A DNA stretch of 64,000 bases from Tricholomella constricta (GCA_013368375.1 JAACJP010000062.1:62001-126000); one strand, 5' to 3'. Positions 21,297 through 33,852 are shown, numbered from the stretch's first letter. Numbers and translations: made by a program. Notes: generated from the sequence alone by a model not told the origin.

Positions 21297-23919
21297 ATGG
21301 TCATGTCGTAGCCACGAGAAACAATGAAAGAATAAGCGTTGGCTTCTTGTGCGAAGCTCCGGGTACATATCACTATTTATGTGCACCATGTTCACAATCC
21401 TGGCCTCAAAACTCTACCTTCAGGGGGACTGTTACCGCATACGGTGAAAGACCATGACACTGGACTCGCTTGAGCGCGGCTGCGATCCTCCGCGGTCTGT
21501 GACTCCCGCTCACATTGGCGTTTGGCCGATATTTAAGAAAGAAGATCATAGAAATGCCGCTACGAGAATCCGAACTTAGTGGATCTCATTGCGAGTTTAT
21601 TCGGCGAGTGATCATCATGATCTCTGCTCCATGTCTATCATCAAGTACAGTCCTAGGATGTTCCCTGATCTGTAGAATTCGCTGAGATGCAACTACTTTT
21701 CCAAGCTTTCGGAATGTTTCCCGTCGCGTATTGCACAGATAGATTTGGGAGACGGATCACCATCCAGCTTGGCGCTGCGATCTAGATGTACGTGCAGTCT
21801 AAACAGCTATTGTACAAAGCAGAGGTGGAGGGGCGTTGGTCGGTCGGTTGGTTGGTGGCGCTTCCATGTGCGGTCGAAGGTATGTAGGTATGTATGTCCA
21901 TAGGCAGAGGGTCGATTAAGAGGGAATCATCATTATAACGGGGAGGGAGAGAGAGAATGTATGTATGTGTGAGAAGGGGTGGAGGACATATGGACAAGAG
22001 CAGCGGCGTGAATATATGGGCGAGGTGGGGGAGGTGACGACGAGGCGGCGGCGGTGGAAGGGAGGGGGAAGCTATAAACACAGAATACAGAAGGAAAGAC
22101 CGGGAAGGATTCAGAAGGTATGATACAGCAAGCAGCCCGCGCCAGCGCGCCTCAGAACACAGAACACGGCGATAAGCGCAACACGCAAGCCGGACCCGGA
22201 CCAGCGAACGCCAACGTCATTCATCAACCCACTTCCCCAGTAACTGCCACCGAGATCACGAACCTCCCCAACAAACGACATGCCAAGGTCCCGCCGGACC
22301 GGGGATGGTTGGGTGGAGGGAGCGGAGACCGAAGCCCGCAGACCGTGGACCGAGACGGCGTCGCAGTTCGCAAATCGCAGCTCGTGGGGGACGCGAGCGC
22401 CGATCCGCACCTAAATCCCAACTCCAACTCTAGATCCGCACCCGCGCTCCCAACGCAACCCGAACCCGAACCCAGCCATCACGATCGACAGACAGACGTA
22501 CGGACCGAGCTGGGGCCCCACATCCCTGGGACTGGCGTCGCGGGGGCGATGTGTACATCCTCAGATGCTGATGTCGATGTCGTTGACAATGTCGATGACA
22601 AGGCGATGGCAAGGCGAGGCGAGACGATGCACCCACACCCGCACCCAGGTGACGCGAATTCGAGTCTCGAGAGCCGAGCTGAGCTGGGCCTGGACCAGGA
22701 CCATAACAACGAGGGGCGGGACGACTGGGGGAAGGCATCTAAGACGCGAGGCGGTCACGAAACGGAAGGGAACACAAAGATCAAGTCATCAAAGACGGAA
22801 GAACCAGAATTGAACGGCAGGAAGGAAAGAAGGAAGGAAGATGCAGCAAAAGAGAGAGATGTAGAGCCATACGTAGATGGGCAGCGGGGGCGGGTTGGGG
22901 TGGGGTGAGGTGTCGATCAGGGATGGACATGAAGATGGAGATGAGGAGGATGGAACGATGATGAGTGACGAATGAAGAGAAGAAAATGACAAAATGACAA
23001 CGATGAACAATGACGTCTATAACAATGGATGATGATGACGATGGATGATGATGATGATTAGATGTTGAAGCGTGAGGGAGTGAAAGAAAATTAAGACTAG
23101 AAACAACAGCAAAGCGAGTGCGAGGAGATCAAGCGACGGGGATGGGGACGGAGGTCTGTGCGCCTTGCGCCTTGCGTCTATCGTTGGTGGGTGGGTGCGC
23201 GTGCGTGGGTTGCAGTAGACGTAAACATGAACATGGACATGGACATGGGCGGGCCGATCTAACAGGGAAAGAAAAAGTCGTGATGATCAGCAAGCAAGGA
23301 TAAATGGACAGGTGGTATGGGATAGCGAGAGGAATACATAGCATAGAAACACGATGTGTGCAATCGTGATATACATAGTGGCGTGTGATGACAGATGTAG
23401 ATGTGGATGTGGATGTAGAAGTGTGCGAGTGCGAGTGCGTTCGAAGCGGGAATACGCTGAAGGTGACGGTGACGGGCGATGACTGTGGGTCAAGGTGAGT
23501 AGAGGAGAAGATGTCGTATATAAAGAACAAAAAGAAAAAGAATAAGAAAGGTAAAGCGCAGACGGAAGGAAACGACGCTCAACGTCGCACTCCCCGTCTT
23601 GCAAAATTAACAGCACAAACAACAGATAACGAAATCAAAAGAAGAGAGAAAAAGAAAAGGAAAGAGAAAGGAAAAAGAAAACACCACGCACCTCACCAGA
23701 TAGTTATACCACAAAAATTAAAAACTGGTACCAGAACCGAGAACTCACCCTCCTCCTCCTTTCCTACACATCGCCCCGCCCCGCCCCAACCCTCAAAGTC
23801 TCGCTCCGCACCTCCTCCTCCTCACGTCACCCACAGTGCACAAACCCAACAACGAGCCACAAAATCAAAAACCACCACTGGGCGTGCGAACGAGCAAACG
23901 AGGAGGGAACGACCAGCGG
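21297..23919. other. 3' flank of G-alpha; low-complexity DNA and one unassigned long frame
   Basis: The plus-strand frame at 22120-22908 is open for 262 codons but is hydrophilic, repetitive (PEPEP, HPHPHP, DVDVVDNVDD) and resembles no family. It probably reflects low-complexity sequence. At 22.9-23.4 kb there are GATGAT, ACATGG and TGTGGA microsatellites. I see no other gene. Confidence 0.35.
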
Positions 23920-25577
23920 TCATAGGATCCACGAATCCTTGAGCGAATTCTGCAGTATCATTTCCTCGACAACGGCGAAAATGACCCTGATATTCGTCGT
24001 GTCCGTTGCTTGGGTTAGACTGTGTGGGGCGAGAAACGTAGTCAGCGGGGCCCTTGAGCTCGGGGCAAATGGAGGAAAGGGGGAGAAGAAGCGGGGCGAG
24101 AAGCGAGGAAAGAGAATGCAGAAGGTGGAAAGAGAAGGGAGAAAGAGAAGAAAAAAAGAGAAGGGACAGAGGAGAAGGGACAGGGACATACTGCGGGTAC
24201 ACATTCAACCGTGCCGGGTTCGCCTGCATGAACATCCGCAGGATATATTTCGCTGCCTTGTTGATGTCCGTGCCGCCTACGTATTCCGGGAAATAGCGCT
24301 CCAGCGGGACCTGGAAGGCAGTCAGCCAAGGAGGGAAGGAGCAAGGAAGGCGAACGGACGGACCCTGGGCAGCTTATTCTTGAACACGTCGATTTTGTTG
24401 AGGAAGAGGATGATTGACGTCCTCAAGAACCATCCCGAGTTGATGACGCTCGCGAATAAAACAAGCGATTCCGCCATTCGACTCTGTATTCCATGTCCAT
24501 GTCAACAACCGGCGCCACTTGGAAGGGAAGGGGAAGCGGGAGTTGGAGTTGCACGCGCACCTGAGTCTTCTCCTCGAGCAGGACCTGGTCGTACTCGCTG
24601 AGGGAAATGCAGAAAATGATGCTCGTGGCGCCCTCGAAACATAATATCCACTTGTTTCGCTCCGACCGTTGGCCCCCCACGTCGAACATATGTATTCTAG
24701 AAGGGTTCAGTCAGCTAGGAGCAGGGGGCTGGGGGTTAGGGGGGGAGAGGACGTACGACAAGTTGCCCACAGTGAACCGCGTCTCGGTGATGCCCAAGCT
24801 CTTCTGTCGTGCTCTGAGCACGTCCGTCTCGTTCGGGAGGTATCCAGGGGTGCCTATGCGCAGCACCTCACTGAAAAAGCTATCGAGTAGAGGATCGTCA
24901 GGCGCCCGTTCGTCGGCCAAAAAATCAATAGGAATAGACGCCACACCACAAATGGGGAGAACAAGACTTACTGGCCCGCAGTATCCATGAGATAAAAATT
25001 GCTCGAATGCTCCTCCATAACCTTCGATACAAACGGGTCTTTCCAGACCTGATGTATAGCGTCCGCGATCTCCGGTGAGAAGTACGGGTTGCTCATGGAT
25101 GAGCCGGGGGCGGAGTCGAGCTTGTAGTCGAGGATCTTCTCAGCGAGGACGCGGTTGCCGTACTCGACGCACTCGAGGCCGATCTTGCGCATGTAGACGA
25201 CGACGGCCTGGGCAGAGTCCAGGACGTTCTTGTACACCACGGGCCGGTACTCTGCGAGCTCGGCGTTGGAGAAACCGTCTTGGTGGATTATCTTCATTTG
25301 TTTTACGATGGTGCTTTTGCCTGATTCGCCGGAGCCTGGGGTATGGGTGTTAGCGGGAGATGTGAAAGAAAATGCAAAGGCAAAAAAGGAAGGGACGGAG
25401 GGCGAGGGTGGGAGGAGGGGAAGGTGGCAAAAGACGGTGGGCGTGGTCACAGTACGCACCCAGCAGCAGAATCTTACACTCTTTTTTGTACTTTTTGCTG
25501 TCTTCCTCGATCTGTTTGTCGATGAGGTCGGACTTTGCTTTACCACCGCAATCAGCAGTGGATACGCAGCCGCCCAT
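23920..25577 (-). CDS. heterotrimeric G-protein alpha subunit, fungal group III
   Basis: Seven or more exons give an intact G-alpha of the usual ~350-residue size. It starts [12 protein letters not shown], a myristoylation-type N-terminus with a nearby Cys for palmitoylation. Motifs in order are: P-loop [15 protein letters not shown] (split by an intron), an alpha-helical insert, switch [18 protein letters not shown], switch [22 protein letters not shown] in [15 protein letters not shown], and TCAT-type [15 protein letters not shown]. The end is [12 protein letters not shown]. Neighbouring fungal group III proteins (GNA-3 type, linked to cAMP signalling) end LKDSGIL, so this one belongs there but has Trp where Gly is expected at position -3. 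There is no Cys at -4, so it is not a pertussis-toxin-type subunit. The stop is at 23920. It would act at the plasma membrane behind a seven-helix receptor. Confidence 0.95.
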
Positions 25578-27984
25578 GGTGGGAGAAGGAGGCGGTGGAG
25601 CAACGAGGGCGGCGGGGACAAAGAAGGCGAGGACGACAAGGAGGAGGAGGAGGAGCAAGAGGAGCAAGATGATGGTTGGTGGTGGTGGTTCGTGGCAAAC
25701 TGGCCCGCCTCAGTTCAGCTGCCCCTTCCCAGCCCCCTCCTATCTGTCCTGTCCTTGCCTCGCCCCTTCCCAGCCCTTCACCCCCGCTACCCGTTTCAAT
25801 TATTTAATTTAAATCGAGGATGACGCTCTAACCTTTTTCTATCACGCGAATCTGGTCTGGCCACTCGGCCCATTGCACGCCATTGCCCGGAACAGTCGGT
25901 CCTCCTGAGTCCCACCTCCACTCGGTCGACTCCCCTCTCCACCCAAATCGGACAAGTCAGGGGTGACGACTTACCGCGTCTATCCTGGTGGACTTACGTA
26001 AATGAAAAAAGATTATCCGCCAACAAGACGCGAGCAGTGTATGCGCGTGTTGTCGCGAAAGTGTGAGTCACGTGCAAATCCAGGGCTTCGTTGGACTGGA
26101 GTAAACAATCTAAACTCGACAGCTCAAACTTGAAATCAACATCAAACTCGAACCACGGTCCGGTTCTCACTAGCACCTCGATGCGAGATCTTGACGACGT
26201 CGACAACTGCAGCTGAACCGCTTCTTGTTACTTTGTAATCGCGTAAGCTTGCGGTGCATTCGACGACATCATCCCAGGACTTGGGTACGCACGTCCCGAC
26301 ATCCCCCCCACCTACCCACTCACCTTCTTGCACGCACGCATCCGGCCCTCGTCACCCGGGCTCATCGTCAACCTCCCTTTGCGTCCCCTATCCCCGTCCC
26401 ACGTTACCGGTCCCGGTCCCGGTTCAAATCCCAGTTCCGCTCCCCGTTCCCCGACCGCTCCACCCTCTCTCAGTCTCACACACGCACACCGGCTCGACGA
26501 TCCTGATACGGATCCTCTCCCCAGGACCTCCGACCCGCGATCCGCGATTCAACCCCGGGCCAACGGTGGATCCCTTCCGGGATCGCTATCGGCACCGCCT
26601 GTGGACGTGCGCAGGTCGCTTATCCGACCTCACAACGCGCATACTCACCGTCTCGTAGATCCTGGTCCAGATACGGTCGAGCGCCGTTGCTCTTTATCGA
26701 CATCCTCCGAGATCGGCGACCGGTGACCCGCCATCGTACCGATATCGTGGAAGGACAACTACCGCTGCAAGCACCAAGCACTCAGCACTCCGCTGCAGAC
26801 AACCGCGGAATCCTCCGTTTGGCAACACGTGCGTCCGGGCTGGCCTGGCGCATTGGCTGCAAGATCAGTACTAGGGCTTTCACGGAGATCTTCTCAGCCG
26901 CCAAGCGCGTACGGCATCGTGACTCGTCGTCCGCTTCTTCCCACTGCTGGACTTCATTTACCTGACCAGGTATATGTATAGGCATAGGTCATCGGCCTCC
27001 TGGACTTCGAGCATTGGTGAGATCCCGCTGGCGTCAGTATATGGCCGGGTCCAAGGAACGAAGACCGGGGACCCCCAGTCTGGATGACTAGAACCTGGGG
27101 TTATGGACCGGCCCGGGAAAGGACTGGGACAAGGCACGAGTTAGCGATGCGCTCGCTGAGGCACAGCGATGAACAATCGTCGTCGATGGACGGCGTCACA
27201 TGTACTCAATCGATCGACTCAGTCGCCGCCTCGCCTCCACCCAGCCGATAATTCATGTCTGCCCTTTTCGAGTCTGTGGAGCACCCCTCACTCTCCCTTC
27301 CGTTTCCTCCATGGGTGCTGCATCCGGATTACCCCTTCCCACTTCAATTAACTCTTCACGTGCCATTGAGTTCGAGTCGTACTCGGAAGCACCGCACGCG
27401 ACCCTTGGGTGTGGCTGGGCTACTGACATGTAGGCCCGGTCGACAAAGCAGACCAAGGAACCACTCGAGGCGTTCATCAAGCACGGCAGCCGCTCCCCGA
27501 CCTGCGCTGCGCCGACTGACAGCTCGGATTTGGCTCCTCCGCAACCAGCTGGCGCCATCACATTTGACATTCCTCGGAAGCAGCGCGTAAGTGTAAGTGT
27601 GTGTGTGCACGTGCTGCATGCGAATACCTCTTCCAGGTTCCAGTCAGCGCTTTCTCAATTCCGGTTTTCAGCTTTCGAGGATCTGTGTCTACGTCTACGT
27701 GTACGTACACGCATACGCTCTCGTCTTACGCTGCCACATCACGATGAAGCCTTCTTAGCAGCGTTGCGGTTCCATCATCCATTCAAACCTTTGACCGGGT
27801 TTAAACAAGTCCACGGCGCGCTGGCAGGACTGAATTGTTCGTCTCTTTGGTCTTTTGTCTTATGATCTCTCCCGTAAGCGTGTTGCCAGTCGCTTGTTCC
27901 TCATGACATGTTGATATCGCCATAAGATCATGACCTTCCCGAAAGGCCTATTTGACAGGTAATCCGTCTACGATCGGCCTTTCA

Positions 27985-28110
27985 AGTTTCAGTGGAATCT
28001 GACGCAGCTTATCGCAGACTACCTACTACCCTTTTGCATATATTTATTTCCAACCTTATGCGCGGGTCGTCTCTTGACGTTCACGATCCTCCACGGTCTG
28101 TGACTCCTCG
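27985..28110 (+). repeat. internally deleted duplicate of the arabinofuranosidase remnant
   Basis: The sequence ctgacgcagctt, cgcagactacc, cttatgcgcgggtcgtctct matches 20873-20955. It then jumps directly to cgatcctccacggtctgtga, which matches 21482-21501. About 520 bp present at 20.96-21.48 kb are therefore missing here. Confidence 0.7.
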
Positions 28111-28591
28111 CCGTTTCATCAATGTCAAACTCAAAATGACATTATTTCTATGTAGCAGCGATGCGAAAGGCCACCTTTATTAGAATCCGCTTTGCTTCCA
28201 TCACCCTGATCCGATTCGGATACCCGATCTCGCACTCTGGTGACCGTGAACCTGGACGCCCTGGCCCTGGATTCCCTCGTTGCTATCGACTATTTATGAA
28301 AAATTTCTTCTAGTACCATCTGCCATCTGGCATCTACTATACCGGATGCATTGCTCTGCGAATCCACGTTACGCGTCGCGCCACGTTAAGAAGTCATTTA
28401 TTGGCGTGCGGGGGGTCACATGCCCTTTCCACGCATTCTCGAGGATCTGCGTTTCTGAGGACTTGTGCCTACCTCCCATCTACCTTTGGTGCAAGCCCTC
28501 AAAGTGTCCAGTCTCCTGCATTGACTTTTTTACTTTACTTTTCGGGGCTTTTTGTTCTATCCTGTACTGTTCTGGAAATGAACGACCTGGA

Positions 28592-28627
28592 CACTCTGCA
28601 CACTCTGCACACTCTGCACACTCTGAG
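28592..28627. repeat. 9-bp microsatellite, about four units
   Basis: Unit cactctgca repeated head to tail, the last unit changed to cactctgag. Confidence 0.9.
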
Positions 28628-29165
28628 CGAAGTGTCAACGTTATCACGGGATATGACCATACCCCCAAACTTTCTTCAGTTGCCAATGCGACTCAAGGCT
28701 ACACATGAGCACTCCGCCCACGGACACAAGATCAAATAGGCACGCCCTTCATTCGTTCGTTAATTCCAGCTTTGGGTTTGGGGTGTCGCGCGTGGCGGGC
28801 GGTGTGTATTTTCTAGAGTGATCGAGGGCATGTGTATTATACGAAGAAGAAGAGAGGTTCATTTCGGAGCCAGGAAGGACCTCGAGGCGGCAAGAAGGAG
28901 AGCACGGTGCGAGTTCTCGGGATGGGGAGGAGAAGAGGCAGAAGGTGCGGCAGCTAGGATGCCAGCGGCGAAAGGCGAAGGGGAGGAGGGAGGGTCACGA
29001 GAGGCACATGGACGATCTATATTCTAGAGTCCGACGACGCCTCGACGATCGAATACGTTGTGGCGTCTGGGTGTATCTGATGACCCCCAAAGAGTGACGG
29101 AGACTGCCGAAAGTATAACAACCGGGTTGAAGCTGTTCATTCGCCGCTGTTTTCCCCCTTTCCAC

Positions 29166-30686
29166 ATGGACAACGATGCTTCCTGGTGTCCCGTTTGCGA
29201 CAAGCACATCCAACCAAAACGCTACCAGGTCCCCGTCATCCCCCCCACTACTCCTACTCCCACTCCTCCAGCGCCTCCGCCGTCCTCTCCCGTCCGCCGC
29301 ACAAAGACTGCCCGCCAGCGTGGTGGTGGCCTCGTCCAGGGCACCGGTTGCGTCAAGCCCAACGGCGCCCTCAAACGCACAGACTCCAAGTACAAGACCC
29401 AGCCTCAGCCTCAGGTCAAGCTTCGCACAGTCATTGACCAGGGCCCCACCCCCCTTTATTGCTCCGACGAATGCCAGATGGTGGATCTCAACCGCGGCCT
29501 TTCCCACAACTGCAACCCAGACCGCCTGCGCTCGAATAGCTCTCCTGTCGCCTTTTCCCCACGCACTGCTGACTCCGACTCCACTACCTCCTCTTCACCC
29601 GAGTCTCAGTCGTCAGTTGAGTCTGCGACTTCACTCTCCACTTACAACTCTCCGTCTCTCGCTACCCTCGCTGCGACATACAACTTCCCCCCTCCCCCAC
29701 CCCCTGCCCCCGTTCACGAGAACGAGACCCCTCTACCCTCTCCCACCCCCAATGACTACTCCAGCGGTGTCATGATGGCGGCTCGTCGCATTACCACTGA
29801 GCTCTGCTCCAAGCCCCAAGAGCGGAACGCTTACGGCCACATCATCTCATCCACCGAGCCCCGCAAACCCATCCCTGGATGGACCGACGGCTCCAACGCT
29901 TGGCGCTCAAGCATCTACAGCTTCACCGCTACAAACTCTTCTACCCCAGTCCCCCACAAGTCCTTTGTCACTCGTCCTTCTCGCGGCGTCCAGTCATATC
30001 CCCGCACCACCTCGGCCTCGCTTCCCACATATCCAGCCTCTGAAACCGACGTCGAGCTCCTGACTTGGTTCTCTCAATCATTCCGACGGACATCTCGCCC
30101 CTCGACGTCCCAGTCAGCATCTCCGGCCCCCCTCTCCTCTTCTTCATCCTTCCCAGCTTCCTTTCCCCCTACTCCCCTCCAGAAGCGCGAACGCTCTCTC
30201 CTCCAGCGCGGCGCAGAAGGCAAGCTCCTTGTGCCCCCGGTCATGATGCGTGTCAACAGCAGCGCCTTGAGCATGTCGTTGTCCAGTGAGTGGTCAGCCC
30301 CATCAAGTCGCAGAAGTGCACGCTCGCCTCTCTCTCAAGCGAGCTCTGCCGGGCTTGAGGACGATAGGACCCAGAGGTGTGACAGCGCGACCTCGCTTTT
30401 TCAGAAATCGAAGCGCCCTACCGTCGAGAGTGAGTTTTCTTTCATTGTGCGTCTTTGATAATTCTCTAATCGTTTTTCATCGTTAGCCCGCTCCTGGTCG
30501 TACGACAACATCAAGACGTATCCCGTCATGCGCCTCCCTCCCAAGACAAGGATCGAGAAGCGCACCGAGAAGCGCCTTGTCGATGGCGAGGAAGTTGAGG
30601 TCGAAGTCGAGGTCGAAGTCGAGATTGAGGAGAAGCTGAAACGCCTTTTCCATTTCCAGGCGCCAAACGCCACAGTGCCTGTCTGA
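29166..30686 (+). CDS. ECL1-family zinc-binding protein (life-span regulatory factor)
   Basis: Two exons (29166-30429 and 30487-30686) joined at a GT-AG intron encode an intact protein of about 487 residues. The N-terminus MDNDASWCPVCDKHIQPKRY and the later IDQGPTPLYCSDECQMVDLN carry the CxxC and CxxxC pairs that define the small ECL1 zinc proteins. Members of that family extend chronological life span when overproduced in yeasts. Between and after the pairs the protein is a long Ser/Pro-rich disordered chain typical of basidiomycete members. Near the C-terminus PRSWSYDNIKTYP-like sequence and an acidic VEVEVEVEVEIEE run precede a short conserved end. The ATG at 29166 is chosen because the zinc motif starts there. 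The frame is open upstream, but only from a non-ATG codon. The protein is probably a nuclear regulator, inferred from the family. Confidence 0.8.
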
Positions 30687-31591
30687 TGCTTTTTCTTTGG
30701 GCCTCTTGTTCGTCTTTCTCGCATCCATGATCTTTATCATCTCATCGCAATCGTCGTCCACAATAAGGTTCACTTGCATCATCAGCACCATACCCACCTG
30801 CCTAACGACTCTCACGACTTCGCTTTGCTTTCGGCCGCTGCATATCCTTATCATCGCCGTCTCCGGACACCAAAACCACCGCCTGCATCCGCACCGTCAC
30901 CTACCACCTGTACTATCACCAATACCACCTTCGTCTCTGGGCTCCATTATCTTTCCCTTGCTCTGGGTTCGTCTCTTCGCGGTGAACGGTCGCCACTGGT
31001 GCTGTAAATAATCATTGTATTGTGTAAAAACTATCCCTTATTCCTCTCCACCCATCCTTCTTCCCTTTGGGTTTGGCATTGCACATTATTCTCGCACGAA
31101 CTCGCCGCGTCGTGTAGTACCTCTTAGTTACATCATCATCATCACCTTACGTTCCATGGAACACAACTACTAGGGCGCGCGGCTAGTTCACATGGTTAAC
31201 TGTTACGTTGTGCATATAATGGATTCATTGAAGTCTTGTGTGAAATCTATTCTTCAGTCAATGTTCTCTTGAACGGAAATAAACACTGCTAGCGTCGTTG
31301 TTCCCATGCTGATTTACGCGGTATGTATGTATTATAATGTAAGTAATTCAGCGAGTGTTCACATCCGAACGCACGCCCGCCATAGCATCGGACGGCATAG
31401 GGGTCGACGGGCTGATTTTCGACGAGTCAAAAGATTTGGCTTCCGCGGTGACTAGTTTACGAGCGGTGTCCCGTCCGGGCCGCACTAAACATCGACCTCA
31501 TCGCCGTCGCAGATGCAATAACGCTTGCGGCAGCCCTTGGGCTCCGTGCTCGCCGATCTTGTACGGCCAAGTGGTGTCTGTCACCCCCAAC
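30687..31591. other. 3' flank of the ECL1 gene
   Basis: No reading frame or repeat that I can support. A CATCAT microsatellite occurs near 31.13 kb. Confidence 0.4.
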
Positions 31592-32815
31592 TTATAATGA
31601 ACCTTTCTTGTTATGTCCTCTTGCCTGTTTAGTTTGATACCTTAGTGCGCCTGCATCATAAGAATGACTGCGCACAATATTGCACCGTGATCTTGTGCTC
31701 GTGCTCGTGCTCGTGCTCGTGCTCATGCTCGTATGTGTTCCACCCCCAGCCTCACCCGCCGTCAGGTAAGCATACCCATGGCCTTCATCATAACCCGCAC
31801 CCACGCCTGCACCCGTATGCGTATGAGTAAGGGGAGGGAGCACGAACGGCGATATGACTCCAAAATCCTTCGCCGACGGTGCATAGACGGAGGCAGAGGC
31901 ATAGGCATAGGCATGGTATGCGGAACTGGAGCTGGAGCTGGAACTGGAACTGTACCCCCCCAGTCGCGTCGTAGTCGCACTTGGACCTGGACCTGGAACT
32001 GGACCTGGACTTGGGATCGTTGGGGGTATGTGCGGATGCGGGTGCGAATAGAGGCGGGGGTGCTGGTGTTGGTGTTTCTGCGCCGGCGAATGTTTGGTCG
32101 TGGTCGTGGCATAGCCTGGTGAGCTTGTGCCTGCCCCTGCGCCGCTGCTCTGACCGCGGTATACCAATATTCAGGTGGACCTGGATCCCGTGGTCGTGGT
32201 GTACATCCTGTTGCTGCTGTGCGTGCTGCTGGTGCTGCTGGTGGCAGTAGTGATAGTCAGAGTGGTGCATGGGAGGTATTGGTGGTGTCTGATAGCGCTG
32301 GGGATGGTGATGAGGCTGGTGATGGTGATAACGTGGAACAGAGCAGGCGGGTACACCACCTCGGGCTCAGGCTCAAATTCACTTTCCCGGAGCGTGTACA
32401 GGTGTTCCTGTGTAAGTATTGGTGATGGTGGCGGCGGTGGCGGACGACGACGACCGTGGGCCTGTGCCACAACCGCCATACCATTACCACCTACGCCAAG
32501 CGCAGATTGTCGCCGAGCCTGCCCCGCGATACTCCGCGTCGCATCCATGGCGTCCGACTCCAGCACGGGGTTCTCAGGTGTAGCCCGGGGAGGCGCAGAC
32601 CCTCCGCCGCCGCCCTGTCCTCCTCCTCCGGCTCAGGTCCGCGCACACGCTTCGTCGTGGGCGAAGCCGACTGCTGCGCAAGTGCGAGTGACGCAAGTGG
32701 GACGTCTCCGACTGAGGCGAGTTCGCATAATATGTCGCTTTTCGAAACAAGAGGGGGTTAGAAAAACCAGAAGCTAGACAGGCGCAAATGCAAGGAGAGA
32801 ATATTTACCGGAGAC
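31592..32815 (-). CDS. hypothetical low-complexity protein, gene model uncertain
   Basis: The minus strand has two overlapping long frames. One (about 32171-32640) contains ENPVLESDAMDATRSIAGQA and a Pro run followed by SPILTQEHLYTLRE. The other (31592-32167) is rich in Ser, His, Tyr and Gly with a 10-Ser tract and an STSTSTST run encoded by a hexamer repeat (31694-31730). An intervening frame on the same strand reads HQQHQQHAQQQQDV. The frames do not join cleanly at obvious splice sites. It may be a regulatory protein with disordered tails or non-coding low-complexity DNA. No domain is recognised. Confidence 0.25.
31694..31730. repeat. hexanucleotide microsatellite (GTGCTC)n
   Basis: Six adjacent units of gtgctc, one with an A substitution, inside the low-complexity minus-strand frame. 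Confidence 0.9.
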
Positions 32816-33852
32816 GGCCGGCGAGGTACCACCTGTATGCAGGAGGGGTGGTGGTGGTGAGATCCAAGGAAGGGAAGGCGCGTTGGAAATGTTGACTCCC
32901 TTGGATAGCATAGTTTTGGATATTCATCGTCCTGTTTCGCCATCCGCGTCCCTACCCGCATCGCAGGGTCTACCACCGCAACTTGCTGGGTCTCCACTGT
33001 CCCACAGATGGTTGTCGCCCAAGCAGCAAAATCCAATCATAGTCCCACAAAGGACCTTCCCTCACCCTCGTCTCCAGCTCCATCCTTTTCTCATCTGTCC
33101 AACAGGAATATCTCCCCAACCGTATCCCAGATGGTGAATGCTTATCGTGAAAAAATGATGGACATCGATGAGGATCGCAATTTTCCTGATGGCCCTCCGA
33201 GCCCGGGAGTACGCCCCAGCCACAGCTGTCGTAGGGCATTGGAGAGGGTTGGGGTGTGAGGCGGCGGCGGCGATGACGACGACGATGGAGGTGAAGGAGA
33301 AGATGAAGAAGCAGCTGCGGATGAGGTCAGGGAGCACACAGACGCAGGGCAAAGTTGTTGAAGAGCGGGGCACGCTGACAGAACTTGGTCCTGCCCTTTG
33401 ACGGCCGCACCTTACCTAGTCTGTCTCTTATTCCTTTTCAGGCTCGTCACCCAGACGGGGCCGACTCGAGAAAGATGAAGTGTGTCCCAGGTCATCTTTG
33501 CGTTACTGTGGGCGTGGGCTTACTAAGATGCAGGTGACGATGGACTGGACTTTACTCAGGGCGTACATGCGCCTTGTCACGGCTGCGATCTGGGCCGCGG
33601 TGAGTTTTGCATTGACCCGAATGCAGGTTAGTATTTATAAGTACATACTCATTAGTAGGCGACTAGCAATATGACATGGGTTGAAGAGCAGTGCAAGATA
33701 GTAAGTTTGTATGTACGCTAAGTAAGCATCCTGGAGAGCTGATATGATATGTACAGATTCCAAGCCATGCAAAAATTAAACAGGACTGAGCCACACCTGT
33801 GCATCAAGAAAAATTCATGTGAAGCCATTCATGCAAGTCACTTTTCAAAATC
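32816..33852. other. unassigned interval including dispersed duplicate B
   Basis: A plus-strand frame at 33008-33259 reads SHLSNRNISPTVSQMVNAYR and EKMMDIDEDRNFPDGPPSPG. It looks like real protein but belongs to no family I can name, and it runs into the repeat at 33232. Nothing else between there and the PHD/chromodomain gene can be supported. Confidence 0.35.
33232..33420. repeat. dispersed duplicate B (copy at 16194-16420)
   Basis: Collinear with the 16.2 kb copy over blocks such as gcagctgcggatgaggtcag and cagaacttggtcctgcc, ending at the same accttacctagt boundary. It lacks a short internal stretch found in the other copy and has extra substitutions. Confidence 0.65.

Larger units (their letters stand above)
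25578..28985. other. long region without a convincing gene
   Basis: The first kilobase is the G-alpha promoter side, rich in CT and CCT tracts. Plus-strand frames around 26.25-26.7 kb are Pro/His/Arg-rich low complexity. At 27.2-27.6 kb a frame reads GAASGLPLPTSINSSRAIEF and, past an in-frame TAG, EPLEAFIKHGSRSP and PPQPAGAITFDIPRKQR. It looks like the decayed end of a protein I cannot name. A duplicate of the arabinofuranosidase piece and a 9-bp microsatellite also occur here. Confidence 0.35.

Noticed and set aside
22120..22908. Plus-strand open frame of 262 codons starting MIQQAARASAPQ
   Set aside because: Repetitive, hydrophilic, no family resemblance and no splice structure; kept only as a comment in the intergenic entry.
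26415..26440. GGTTCAAATCC-like box suggesting a tRNA
   Set aside because: No A box or cloverleaf can be formed around it; it sits in low-complexity C-rich DNA. No other tRNA, rRNA or CRISPR signal was seen.
26254..26726. Overlapping plus-strand Pro/His-rich frames upstream of the G-alpha gene
   Set aside because: All frames are equally open because the DNA is C/T-rich low complexity; none looks like a folded protein.
33480..33620. Plus-strand VTMDWTLLRAYMRLV stretch as a malate synthase piece
   Set aside because: The similarity is limited to a few residues and no neighbouring motif supports it.
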